64,000 bases of DNA from JAENVU01 sp963801105 (GTDB lineage Bacteria > Actinomycetota > Acidimicrobiia > IMCC26256 > JAENVU01): contig CAWDDH010000003.1 in the NCBI GenBank assembly GCA_963801105.1, positions 124,001 through 188,000 on the forward strand, in the 5' to 3' direction. The position numbers and the translations under genes are program-made. Positions 51,103 to 60,097 of this stretch are shown here, one piece after another; position 1 is the stretch's first letter; each line of letters starts with the position of its first letter. The notes below the pieces were generated by a model that saw only the letters and a program-made list of their open reading frames with translations, made no database searches and was not told the origin of the DNA.

Positions 51103-53733
51103 TCAGCCCTCGCCGGCGAGCTCGGTCAAGCTGGCGAACACCGCCCGCCGGAGATCCGACGGAGGAGGCGCACCGGCACCCGAGGCGACGCCGGCCCCGA
51201 CCGGCTGCGGCCGGTCGCTGCGGGGCTCGTCGTGCTCGACCCGCGGCTCGTCTGCGGGTGCGGACTCGGCCGCGACCACCGGCGGCGGTGGGAAGGTCCC
51301 CGCGCGGTCCGCCATCGCGCGCTCCATCTCGCGGGCGCGCTCCTCCGCGGCGAGTACGGCCCGACGCAGGGCGTGCTCGAGCTCCCGATGCTCGCCGATC
51401 TGGTGGTTCATCTCCTCGATGCGGGCCCGGGCCGCTTCGAGCTCGGCGACCTCGCGCTCGGAGTCGGCCGTGCGCCGCGTGCGCGCCGCCGCGATCTCCT
51501 CCTCGAGGAGCGTGGCCCGGGCGGTCGCGAGCTCGACCTTCTCGCGGAGCCCGGCGACGGCCTGCTCGGTCGCCTTCCGGTCGTCGGACCGGGTCGCCTC
51601 GAGGTCGTCGATGCGCGCGGTCGCGCCGGCGAAGTCCGCGCCCGCCCGCTCGAGCTCTGCGAGGAGCTCGGCCTCGCGCTGTGCCCACACGTCCTGCGCG
51701 TCCGCCATGGCCCTGGCGTCTCCGGTGAGGTCCTGCAACCGGGTCCGGAGCTCCTCGTGCTCGACCTCGGCATCCGCGAGTGTCTGCGCCAGCCCGTCGG
51801 CCCGGGTCTCGGATGCCGCCACGGCCTCCTCGAGCTGGCCGACCTCCAGCGTCAGCGAATCGGCCTTGGCGACCGCGACATCGCGCTCGGCGCGCGCGGT
51901 GGACACCGCCGCGTCGAGGTCCGCGGCCACCGAGACCTGGGCGGCGAGCTCGTCGCGCACCGTCGCGATCTCCGCGCGGGTCGCCTCCCCGTCGGCGGTC
52001 GCCTCGCTCAGCGCACCCTCGAGTCGTAGCAGCTCCTTCGCGCCGGCCGCGATCTGGGCCTCCGCCGACGCGAGCTGCTCCGCGCTCCGGTCGAGGTCCG
52101 CCTGCAAGGCGGCGATTCCCGAGTCCCGAGACGAGAGCTCGGCGGTGAGCTCCTCCACGCGCGACAGCGCCTCGCCGAGCTCGGCGGTCGTGGCCGAGAG
52201 CGCCGCCTCGAGCTGACCGGCCCGCTCCTCGCGCGCTTCGATCTCGCCGGCGAGGTGCTCGGCCCGCGCCGACGCCGACGCCAGCTCGGCCGCGGTCGCG
52301 GTGTGGTCGGCCTGGAGGTCGACCGCGTGGCGTTCGTGCTCGGCGGCGGCGGCCTCGAGCCGGACCTCGAGCTCGGCGACCTTGGCCTCGTAGCTCGCGA
52401 TCGTCGTGCGCAGCTCGTCGACAGAGGCGTCGAGCTCCACTCGCGCGCCGTCGGCGTTCACGAGCTCGCCGTGGACCGCGTGGAGTCGTGTCTCGAGCTC
52501 AGCACGCTCGGCCACGGCCTCGGCGAGATCGGATTCCACGCGTGCGGCGCGCGCCTCCAGCTCGGCCACCCGACTTCCGGCGCCGTCGGACTGGTTGCGG
52601 GCCTCGGCCAGCTCCAGGCGGAGCGCGGCGACCGCGGCCTCCTGCTCGTCGGAGCGGCCGCTCGTCGTGCGCAGGGTCTCGGTCAGCTCGGCGACCCGCT
52701 CCTCGGCCGCCATTGCGCGCTCGCGGGCGTCGACCATCTGGTGCTCGATCTGGCGAGCGTGGGATTCCGCCGCGGCGAGCGCCTCGCCGTCGTCGGCGGT
52801 GCGCTGGGAGGCTTCGAGCCCGAGGAGCCGGGCGTGGAGACCCGAGAGCTCCTCGCGGGCCGCGTCGAGGTCCGAGCGGGTGGCCTCCAGCGTGTCGTTG
52901 GTGGTGGCCCGCTGGGTCCGGACCGCCTCGATCTCGTCGCGCAGGTCGTTGGTCCGTGCCTCGGCCGACTTGGCCCGGGCGATCGCGATCGCGAGCTCGT
53001 CGCGCAGCTCGGCGACGTGGCGCTCCTCGACCCCGTCGCCACCGGTCGGCCGCGGCCCGCCGGTGCTCGTCGCGCGGTGGAGCACCTCGGTGATCTTCTC
53101 GAGCCGACGCTCAGCATGCATGCGGGCGTCGGTCGAGCGCTGGAGCTCGAGCCGCGAGGCATCGCGCTCGCGCAGCGCTTCGAGCAGACGCTGACGGTGC
53201 GCCTCGCCGAGCTTCTCGCGCTCGGCCAGCTCCGTCTGGAGTGTCCGCATCTCCGGTGAGTAGGGCGCGGGTGCCGGCGCCGGAATCGCCGAGTCGGGCG
53301 CACCCTCCTTCGGCTCGCTCGGGATCACGGTGCCCATGCGGCGCCGTTCCTCCTGGGTCGCGCGGAACCGGGCCTGTGCGACCAGGCGCTCGTGCTCCGA
53401 GCGTTCCTCCAACATCTGGCGCCGCAGCGCCGCGACCTGCTTCTCGACGTCTCCCTGCGCGGCGGCGAGCTGCTCGAGGGCCTGACGCTGGGCCAGGGCG
53501 ACGCGGCGCGCCTCCTCGGCGGCCTCGGCGTTCGCGCGTGCTGCCGTCTCGAGCTCGGTGACCGCCTTGCGGCTCTTCCCCGAGCCGGGTGTGACGGCGA
53601 TGACCTCGCGCTTGAACACCGGCGGGGCCGGGAGCTTCCGGGCCGTGCGGCTCGCGACGATCTCGTCCAGGGTCTGCTTGGCCGATGGCTCGGACGGCGC
53701 GTGGCCGGGGGTGGGATCGGTGGTCTGGCTCAG
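51103..53733 (-). CDS. Giant coiled-coil protein with probable CTG start
   Basis: The product is about 876 aa. A short N-terminal segment (TTDPTPGHAP, DEIVASRTARKLPAPPVFKRE) is followed by heptad-rich, Ala/Glu/Arg coiled coil from about residue 70 to 820. The C-terminal Pro/Gly/Ala linker ends in DLRRAVFASLTELAGEG. No ATPase heads are present, so it is not an SMC protein; scaffolding roles such as polar growth or filament proteins are conceivable. No ATG or GTG starts before the conserved-looking N-terminus; CTG 53733 has a GAAGGGGGA site 6 nt upstream. A 25-codon frame upstream (starting at 53805) ends over the CTG. Confidence 0.7.
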   Translation of the reverse strand: MSQTTDPTPGHAPSEPSAKQTLDEIVASRTARKLPAPPVFKREVIAVTPGSGKSRKAVTELETAARANAEAAEEARRVALAQRQALEQLAAAQGDVEKQVAALRRQMLEERSEHERLVAQARFRATQEERRRMGTVIPSEPKEGAPDSAIPAPAPAPYSPEMRTLQTELAEREKLGEAHRQRLLEALRERDASRLELQRSTDARMHAERRLEKITEVLHRATSTGGPRPTGGDGVEERHVAELRDELAIAIARAKSAEARTNDLRDEIEAVRTQRATTNDTLEATRSDLDAAREELSGLHARLLGLEASQRTADDGEALAAAESHARQIEHQMVDARERAMAAEERVAELTETLRTTSGRSDEQEAAVAALRLELAEARNQSDGAGSRVAELEARAARVESDLAEAVAERAELETRLHAVHGELVNADGARVELDASVDELRTTIASYEAKVAELEVRLEAAAAEHERHAVDLQADHTATAAELASASARAEHLAGEIEAREERAGQLEAALSATTAELGEALSRVEELTAELSSRDSGIAALQADLDRSAEQLASAEAQIAAGAKELLRLEGALSEATADGEATRAEIATVRDELAAQVSVAADLDAAVSTARAERDVAVAKADSLTLEVGQLEEAVAASETRADGLAQTLADAEVEHEELRTRLQDLTGDARAMADAQDVWAQREAELLAELERAGADFAGATARIDDLEATRSDDRKATEQAVAGLREKVELATARATLLEEEIAAARTRRTADSEREVAELEAARARIEEMNHQIGEHRELEHALRRAVLAAEERAREMERAMADRAGTFPPPPVVAAESAPADEPRVEHDEPRSDRPQPVGAGVASGAGAPPPSDLRRAVFASLTELAGEG

Positions 53734-53943
53734 CGGAATCCCCCTTCGACGGCGTGGGGAGCCTCTCGTTCTCCTTTCGGCGAAAACCTGTCCAAAACTT
53801 GACTCATCCCCCGAACCGTCATCTTGGGCGCACAGGTGCCGGAGAGCACCCCCTTCGCTCCAGCGCGCCGAATACGCGCGGTTCTCGGCGCGTTTCGCGT
53901 GTGACAACGGCACATCGCCCGGCGGCGGCGCCCCCGTGCGGCG
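53734..53943. other. Leader region upstream of the coiled-coil gene
   Basis: It contains a possible 25-codon upstream reading frame (ATG at about 53805, minus strand) whose TGA overlaps the CTG start, an internal AAAGGAG, and a plus-strand TTGACT. I see no other gene. Confidence 0.4.
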
Positions 53944-55054
53944 TCAGCGGAGGGAGTCGACCGGGACGACCTCGGCGTTCGGGGTCTCGATCGGGCCCTC
54001 GGGGAGGAAGTAGCGCCAGAAGACGAGCCCGAAGGCGCGGTCCTCGGTGTCGAGCCAGTTCGGCACGCCCGGGTCGCGGTGCGCGATCACCGCGCGGAAC
54101 GAGCCGTCGGACTCGAGCACCGTCGTCGACCGGTTCAACGCAACGGTCCGGTGCTCGTAGTCGTAGGTCTGCATGTGCCGGGTCCAGAGGTTGACGTTCG
54201 CGCAGCGACACTCGGGCCAGCGGGCGGTCATGACGAGAGCGTCGTCGGGCCCGAGCAGGTACGGAGCCATCGAGTACGACGCGTCGATCGCGGCGAGCGC
54301 GTGGTCCATCGGCGGAGTCGGCGGCGGGAAGACGTGGGGCTCACGGGAGACGAACGCCGGTTGGGGCAGCGTCGCTCGGCGGCCCGATGCCGAGCGTGCG
54401 GGTGCGGACGTAGTTCGTGACCCGCCGGAGCCCGGCCGAGATCGAGGCGTCGTCGGGTGGCGGCGGCGGGCCGTCGGCGTCGAGCACCTCGATCGTGAGC
54501 TTCGGATCCCGGACCGGCATCGCCCCGGGCGACCACGCCTCCTCCCAGTAGTGCCGGGTCGTGATGCGCATCGCACTCCCGGTCAGCGGCATCCAGTTGC
54601 GGTCCCGCCCGGGGCCGCCGAGGAAGATCTCGTACGAGCCGTCCGGCGCGATGTCGAACTGCGTGTCGTTGAAGACGCCACCGGTGCGGTCGGGAAAGCT
54701 GCCGTCGCCCGCGCCCTCCTCGATCGTGAACGACGTGTAGACCGCACCGTCGATGTTCCCGGTCACGCGGTACGCGTGCGCACCGGAGATCGGCGTGTCG
54801 AAGTAGACGGCGTCGGCATTGTCGCCGAGCGACTTGCGCGTCGACGACACGATCGGCCGCCAGACCGGTGCCTCGGGCGTCCCCTCGAAGTGCCCGAGCA
54901 AACCGCCCTCGATGACGTGGCAGAGCGCACGCAGCGCACCCGCGGTGTCCTCGGCGCCGACGATCCCCCACTCCTCACCGGCGTAGCGGTCGGCGACCTC
55001 GTTGAACGTGGCCAGCATGTCGGTAAAGGCACGGCGTGATTCGGACTCGTCCAT
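53944..55054 (-). pseudogene. DUF1214-type protein, frameshifted as given
   Basis: From ATG 55054 (AGGGGGAA upstream), frame 1 encodes residues similar to actinobacterial DUF1214 proteins: WGIVGAEDTAGALRALCHV, YFDTPISGAHAYRVTGNIDG, FLGGPGRDRNWMPLTGSAMRITTRHY. It stops at 54341 after LGIGPPSDA. The expected continuation (TLPQPAFVSREPHVFPPP, MAPYLLGPDDALVMTARWPECRCANVNLW, ending VDSLR at 53944) lies in the next frame. Removing one base between 54365 and 54382 joins them to about 369 aa. It may be an assembly error or inactivation. The function of the family is unknown. It is divergent from the sulfotransferase gene. Confidence 0.75.
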
Positions 55055-55093
55055 CGTTCCCCCTGGTCGCCGGAGTCCCGTCTATCAGACCGC

Positions 55094-55099
55094 TACGGT
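55094..55099 (+). promoter_or_regulatory. -10 element TACGGT of sulfotransferase gene
   Basis: TACGGT ends 7 nt before ATG 55107 with no Shine-Dalgarno. Confidence 0.42.
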
Positions 55100-55106
55100 G
55101 CGGCGC

Positions 55107-56268
55107 ATGGACGTGGAAGCACTGATCGCGCAGGCGTGTGACGAGGCCGGCACCGACGATTTCGGCGACGACGCGTGGCGCGAGGGGCTCGACCATCTCG
55201 CCGCCGCGCTGGACTCCGAAGCCCGCCTCAACGACACCGGGCAGGCCGTCGTGCCCGGCGAGCTCACCGGGTACCTGCGCGAGCGGTTGAACGTCGTCGC
55301 CGCGACCAAGGAGCATCCCGAGGTGACGACCGTCGACGTGGTGCCGCCGATCGTGATCGTCGGTCAGGGCCGCACCGGCACCACGATCCTGCACGATCTC
55401 CTCGCGCTCGACCCCGCGACCCGCGTGCCGATGACCTGGGAGGTCGACCACCCCGTTCCCGCACCCGAGACCGCGACGCTCGCCACCGACCCGCGCATCG
55501 CGCAGGTCGACGAGACGCTCGCGATGGTCGACCTCGTCCTCCCCGGGCTTCCGGGCGATGCACCCGATGGGCGCCCGCCTGCCCCAGGAGTGCGTGCGCA
55601 TCACCGGCTCGGACTTCCGCTCGATGATCTTCCCGACCCAATACCACGTGCCGTCCTACGGGCGCTGGCTGCTGCACGAGGCCGACATGAGCTCCGCGTA
55701 CCGCTGGCACCGCCTCTTCCTCCAGCACCTCCAGTCGCGTCACCCGACCACGCAATGGGTGCTGAAGTCGCCCGGTCACATCTGGTGCCTCGGCGCGCTG
55801 CTGGAGGAGTACCCCAACGCCCTGCTCGTGCAGACCCACCGCGACCCGCTCCGGATCATCGCCTCGATCAGCTCGCTCGTCGCCCACCTCCGCAAGCTCG
55901 CGTGCGACGACCCCACGATCCCCGAGGCCGCCGAGGAGTTCGCCGACTACATCGTCGACGGGCTGAACTGGTCCATCGACGCTCGAGAGTCCGGCGCCGT
56001 GCGCCCGGAGCAGATCGTGGACCTCCAGTTCGCCGAGTTCATGAGCGACCCGTTCGGCACCATCGGCGCGATCTACGACCGGCTCGGCCTGGAGCTGACC
56101 CAGGCGACCGAGCAGCGGATGCGCGACTACCTCATGGCCAACCCGAAGGGCGCACACGGCGTGCACACCTACACGTGGGACGCGACCGGCCTCGACGAGG
56201 CCGAGTGGCGCGAGCGCACCCGTCGCTACCAGGACCGCTTCGCCGTCCCCGACGAGCCGCTGGGCTAG
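55107..56268 (+). pseudogene. Sulfotransferase-family protein, frameshifted as given
   Basis: Frame 1 from ATG 55107 encodes the PAPS-binding P-loop IVIVGQGRTGTTILHDLL and runs to about 55550 (VDLVLPGL). The family continuation RAMHPMGARLPQECVRITGSDF, then WVLKSPGHIWCL, QTHRDPLRIIASISSL (the 3'-phosphate site) and the C-terminus lies in the +1 frame from about 55553 to 56268. Removing one C of the CC at 55551-55552 restores a roughly 386-aa protein. Relatives transfer sulfate from PAPS to alcohols or lipids. Its stop overlaps the convergent lipoprotein stop in CTAG. Confidence 0.78.
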
Positions 56269-57494
56269 GTCTTCGCCAAATCCAGGAGCCCGAGCGTGAT
56301 GGGAGCCGTGCCGTCGGCGGCGGGCACGACGAGGATGCGGGCATCGAGCGCCTGGAGTCGTGGCGTGCCGTCGACGGGCGCGGCCGTCGTCGTCCAGGCG
56401 GTGGAACCCTTTGGCAGCAGGAACAGCCGGGCGCGCCCGCCGGTCGCGTCGGCGATCCCCACGACCTTCGTGCCGCGCAGCTCGGCGATGTCACCGACCG
56501 TCGGCGTGTTCGTGCCGCCGAAGCCCGGCAATGGCTCCCACACCTGCGCGCCCGGCTCGTACCAGAGCGCGCCGCCGTCGAGCCCGATCGGCGCCGGGAA
56601 CACCGGGAGGTAGGCGAGGTGCCCGGCCGAGCACACGATGTTCTCCAACATCGCGCCCCTCGACGCGGGCTTCGCGACGCTGAGCGTCTCCGGCCAGGTG
56701 CCGGTCTTCGGATCCCAGGTCCGCAGGCGGAGCGGTTCGGCCACCGCCGCGGGGTTCGGCGACGTGATCCCGCCGTTCTGGAGCTCGCCGGTGATCACGG
56801 CGACGAGCCCGCGCCCGACCACGCAGGTCCGGTCCGCGTTCTCGACGTCCGGGAGGTACCGCCACGCACCGGTCCCGGGATCGACCGTGAGCAGGTGCCA
56901 CCGCCGGTCGAGCTGATCGGCCTCGAACACCGCCACCCCGCCGGTCCACCCGAGGCCGGTGCCGACGAACGGGGTTCCCTGCGTCACCGACGGATCGACA
57001 TCGATCTTCGGCGCCGGGATCCTTCGCCACGTGCCGGTTTTCGGCGAATAGGCCGCGCCCGCGAGCGTTCCCGGTTCGCAGGAGGCAGGGTCCTCCTCGG
57101 CACTTGTCGTGCCGCACGGCGTCCCCACCACCACGACCTCGCGACCGGTCCAGACGCCTGACGCCCGGAACAACGGCCGCGCGAACGGTGCCTCCGGCAT
57201 CGGTGTCCAGTCGCCGCGGACCATGTCGTAGTCCGCACCGTCGGCGCGCGGGACGTACTTCGAGCCGTCGACGCGGTACCCGCCGTACACGACCACGTGC
57301 GATCCCGCGGCGACGACGAGCGGAGATTGCCGCGCCGGTAGCGGGACCGTCAGGGTCCGGTACCCGCGGGTCGCCGCCGCCGGTCGGCTCGTCGTCGACG
57401 CCCCGTCGGGGCCGGCCTTCGAGCCCGAGCTCGAACAGGCGAAGAGCGCGAACGCCGTCACGACCACGGCAACGGCGGGCCGGCCCGTCCGCAC
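56265..57494 (-). CDS. Lipoprotein with Kelch-like beta-propeller repeats
   Basis: The 409-aa product has a signal peptide ending in lipobox ALFAC and a short linker, then repeats with beta-propeller character: VVYGGYRVDGSKYVP, GVWTGREVVVVGTP, AAYSPKTGTWRRIPAP, TVDPGTGAWRYLPD, TWDPKTGTWPETL, ALWYEPGAQVWEPLPGF. This is a Kelch/galactose-oxidase-like propeller likely used for binding outside the cell; I see no catalytic Cys-Tyr set. GTG 57494 is the only start keeping a normal signal peptide. The repeats are irregular at the 3' end. Confidence 0.78.
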   Translation of the reverse strand: MRTGRPAVAVVVTAFALFACSSSGSKAGPDGASTTSRPAAATRGYRTLTVPLPARQSPLVVAAGSHVVVYGGYRVDGSKYVPRADGADYDMVRGDWTPMPEAPFARPLFRASGVWTGREVVVVGTPCGTTSAEEDPASCEPGTLAGAAYSPKTGTWRRIPAPKIDVDPSVTQGTPFVGTGLGWTGGVAVFEADQLDRRWHLLTVDPGTGAWRYLPDVENADRTCVVGRGLVAVITGELQNGGITSPNPAAVAEPLRLRTWDPKTGTWPETLSVAKPASRGAMLENIVCSAGHLAYLPVFPAPIGLDGGALWYEPGAQVWEPLPGFGGTNTPTVGDIAELRGTKVVGIADATGGRARLFLLPKGSTAWTTTAAPVDGTPRLQALDARILVVPAADGTAPITLGLLDLAKT

Positions 57495-57498
57495 CGCG

Positions 57499-58167
57499 CT
57501 ACCTCGGATCGGGCGACGCGGCGAACACGCTGGGGTCGATGGTGATGTAGATCGCCTTGCAGGTGGCGACGACCTCACCGTTCGCGGTGGCCTCGGCGCT
57601 GATGAAGAGCTTGCGGCGCTCCTGACCGTCGAGGCGGGCGCGCATCTCGATCGGCGTCTCGATCGGGACCGGGCCGACGAAGCGCACGGTGAGCTCGCCC
57701 GTGAACGCGGGCTGGCCCATGCGGCCGATGATGAAGCCGGTGACGTCGTCGAACGTCGCCGCGACGATCCCGCCGTGCGCGCGACCCGGCGGCCCCTCGA
57801 AACCCTTCCGGAAGAAGACCCTCGCGACGACCTCGTCGCCGCCAGGCTCGACGGCGATGTCGACCGCGCCGGGGTTCGCGAGGCCGGCGACGGCGCGATC
57901 GTTGAACCCGCCCGCCCCGGCGCCGGCGGGGAACGTGCCGCCGTGACGCTCGCGGGCCGCCTGCATCATCGCCATGCGGTCCCGGCGGGGCATCGCGTCC
58001 AGTTCGGCGACGATCGATTCGGCCCGGGCGCGGATCTCGCCGTAGATCTCGTCGTCCTCGGGGTGCGCGCGCACGAACGCGTGGAGAAGGTCGCGCAGCG
58101 CGTTGCTGGCGTCGACCCGCGCGTTCTCGAGGAGCGTGCCGTCGTCCTCGGCCGGGAGCTGGGTCAT
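57499..58167 (-). CDS. PaaI-like hotdog thioesterase
   Basis: The 222-aa protein has an N-terminal helical extension (about 90 residues, with DDEIYGEIRARAESIVAELDA). A hotdog domain follows, containing EGPPGRAHGGIVAATFDDVTGF, the PaaI/4HBT motif with HGG and the acidic catalytic residue, then LTVRFVGPVPIETPIEMRA. It should hydrolyse acyl-CoA thioesters. Its ATG overlaps the stop of the alcohol dehydrogenase gene (ATGA), so the two are translationally coupled and may act in one pathway. Confidence 0.87.
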   Translation of the reverse strand: MTQLPAEDDGTLLENARVDASNALRDLLHAFVRAHPEDDEIYGEIRARAESIVAELDAMPRRDRMAMMQAARERHGGTFPAGAGAGGFNDRAVAGLANPGAVDIAVEPGGDEVVARVFFRKGFEGPPGRAHGGIVAATFDDVTGFIIGRMGQPAFTGELTVRFVGPVPIETPIEMRARLDGQERRKLFISAEATANGEVVATCKAIYITIDPSVFAASPDPR

Positions 58168-59267
58168 GAGACGCTCAGGACGGTGCGGATGCCCTCGCGC
58201 CGGCGCATCAGCTCGAGTGCCTGCTCGGTCTCCTCGAGCGGGAGCCGGTGGGTGATCATGCCCTCGAGGTCGAGCCGCCCCACGCGCCACAGGGCCAGGA
58301 GGCGCGGGATGTCGCGTTGCGCGTGCACCGAGCCGAGCAGGCAGCCGATCAGCTTCTTCTCGGTCGCGGTGAAGCCCACCACGCCAGGGATCGAGATCCC
58401 CTGGTCGATCGCCGGTGCCCCGACGCACACGATGGTCCCGCCGGCGCGCGTCGCCACGATTCCCTGCTCGATCAGCGCGGCCTGGCCCGCGGCTTCGAAC
58501 GAGTAGTCGACGCCGATGCCGTCGGTCAGCGCGAACGCAGCCGCGACGGGGTCGTCGCTGGTGGGATCGACGACGTCGGTCGCGCCGAATCCGATCGCCG
58601 CCTCGCGCCGCTCGGCCACCGGGTCCACCACGATGATGCGCGACGCCGCCGCGAGGCGTGCGCCCTGGGTCACGGCGACGCCGATGCCACCGGCACCGAG
58701 CACCATCACCGTCGCGCCCTCCTCGACCTTCGCGGTGTTGAGCACCGCGCCGACACCGGTCTGCACCGCACACCCGAGCACGCACGCGACCTCGAGGGGC
58801 ACGTCGGGCGCGACCTTCACGACCCCAGCCTCGGGCATGATCGCCTGCTCGGCCCACGCCGCGGTGGCGAGACCCCGGTAGACCAGCTCACCGTGGCGCG
58901 ACAGCGGGCTGGTGCCGTCGGGCAGGAGCGACGAGAACAGCGACATGCCGTACACCGAGCACAGCGTCGGCTGATTGCGGGTGCAGAAGTAGCACTGTCC
59001 GCATGCCGGCAGCGGGGTCAGGACCACCTGATCGCCGGGCACCACCGAGGTCACGCCGGCGCCCACCTCCTCGACCACGCCCGCGGCCTCGTGCCCGAGC
59101 ACGACCGGCACCGCCGACGGGAACGAGCCGTCGACCACGGAGAGATCCGAATGACAGACCCCGCACGCCGCGATGCGCACGAGCACCTCGCCGGCACGCG
59201 GCCCGGCGATGTCGACCTCGCCGACGGCGACGGGTGTCTTCGGGGCCTCCAGGACTGCGGCGCGCAT
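58164..59267 (-). CDS. Zinc-dependent alcohol dehydrogenase (class III-like MDR)
   Basis: The 367-aa medium-chain dehydrogenase has catalytic zinc ligands C38 (GVCHSD) and H59/E60 (LGHEAAGVVEEVG), a structural zinc lobe C89-C92-C95-C103 (CGQCYFCTRNQPTLC) and the nucleotide motif VLGAGGIGVAV. Length and order match NAD(P)-dependent class III/ADH-like enzymes that oxidise alcohols or formaldehyde-thiol adducts. GGAGGAG precedes the start. The thioesterase gene follows in the same operon. It diverges from the SDR at 59342. Confidence 0.92.
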   Translation of the reverse strand: MRAAVLEAPKTPVAVGEVDIAGPRAGEVLVRIAACGVCHSDLSVVDGSFPSAVPVVLGHEAAGVVEEVGAGVTSVVPGDQVVLTPLPACGQCYFCTRNQPTLCSVYGMSLFSSLLPDGTSPLSRHGELVYRGLATAAWAEQAIMPEAGVVKVAPDVPLEVACVLGCAVQTGVGAVLNTAKVEEGATVMVLGAGGIGVAVTQGARLAAASRIIVVDPVAERREAAIGFGATDVVDPTSDDPVAAAFALTDGIGVDYSFEAAGQAALIEQGIVATRAGGTIVCVGAPAIDQGISIPGVVGFTATEKKLIGCLLGSVHAQRDIPRLLALWRVGRLDLEGMITHRLPLEETEQALELMRRREGIRTVLSVS

Positions 59268-59328
59268 GAAACTCCTCCGGGGGTGGGCGAACCGGTGGGA
59301 GCGTAGGCGCTCCTCCCGATCGCCGGTC

Positions 59329-59334
59329 TACGGT
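59329..59334 (+). promoter_or_regulatory. -10 element TACGGT of divergent SDR gene
   Basis: TACGGT ends 7 nt before ATG 59342 with no Shine-Dalgarno. Confidence 0.42.
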
Positions 59335-59341
59335 CCCCCGC

Positions 59342-60097
59342 ATGACGACCGAATCCAGCTCATCCCGCCGGGTCGCGCTCCTCGCCGACGCCGGCTTCTT
59401 CGTCGGACCGGCGCTGGCCCGCGTGCTCGCCGCCCGCGGTCACGACCTTGCGCTCGCCCACCCCGAGGACGGGCTCGTAGCCGAGCTCGAAGGCATGGGC
59501 GCACGCGTCGAGGTGCTCGACACGCCCCGGGATCTCAGCGACCCCGAGGCGGCGCCCGCGCTCGTAGCGGGCGCGCTCGAGCGCTTCGGACGTATCGACG
59601 CCGCGTCCGCGTTCTCGGGCCAGATCGTGATCGGCCGGTTCACCGACTCCTCGCTCGACGATCTCCGGCGCGTGGTACACGGCTGCCTCGAAGCGCCGTA
59701 CCACTTCCTGAAGGCCGTCGTCCCGCCGATGGTGGAGGCCGGCGACGGCCAGATCCTGTTGCTGACGAGCGCGGCGGGTGCCCGCCCGACTCCGGGCGCG
59801 CCGCTCTACAGCTCGGCGCGTGCAGCGGCCAACATGCTCGTTCGCAACGTGGCCGGCGAGATCGCGCGCAGCGGTGTGCAGGTGAACGCCCTCGGCACGA
59901 ACTTCATGGACTTCCCCGAGTTCCGCCGCGCCAACGGTGCCGACGACCCCGAGGTGCGCGCCAAGATCGAGTCCCGCGTCCCCATGCGCCGGCTCGGCAC
60001 CGTCGAGGAGTGCGCTGCGTTCTGCGCCGCGTTCCTCGACGGCAGCAGTCGCTTCACGACCGGCCAGTTCGTCGGCTACGCCGGCGGCTGGGTCTAG
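59342..60097 (+). CDS. Divergent SDR-fold protein lacking canonical motifs
   Basis: The 251-aa protein has the SDR fold order but a changed active site. The cofactor loop TGxxxGxG reads LADAGFFVGPAL, NNAG reads SAFSGQ, and the catalytic YxxxK reads YSSAR, replacing the Lys by Arg. Ser of the triad is present in LLTSAAG, and the C-terminal FTTGQFVGYAGGW is normal. It may have lost dehydrogenase activity or act on a special substrate. Its stop overlaps the 70-aa gene stop in CTAG. Confidence 0.8.
   Translation: MTTESSSSRRVALLADAGFFVGPALARVLAARGHDLALAHPEDGLVAELEGMGARVEVLDTPRDLSDPEAAPALVAGALERFGRIDAASAFSGQIVIGRFTDSSLDDLRRVVHGCLEAPYHFLKAVVPPMVEAGDGQILLLTSAAGARPTPGAPLYSSARAAANMLVRNVAGEIARSGVQVNALGTNFMDFPEFRRANGADDPEVRAKIESRVPMRRLGTVEECAAFCAAFLDGSSRFTTGQFVGYAGGWV

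Noticed and set aside
53798..53803. TTGACT on the plus strand as a -35 box
   Set aside because: No plus-strand gene follows and no matching -10 at 16-18 nt; likely chance.
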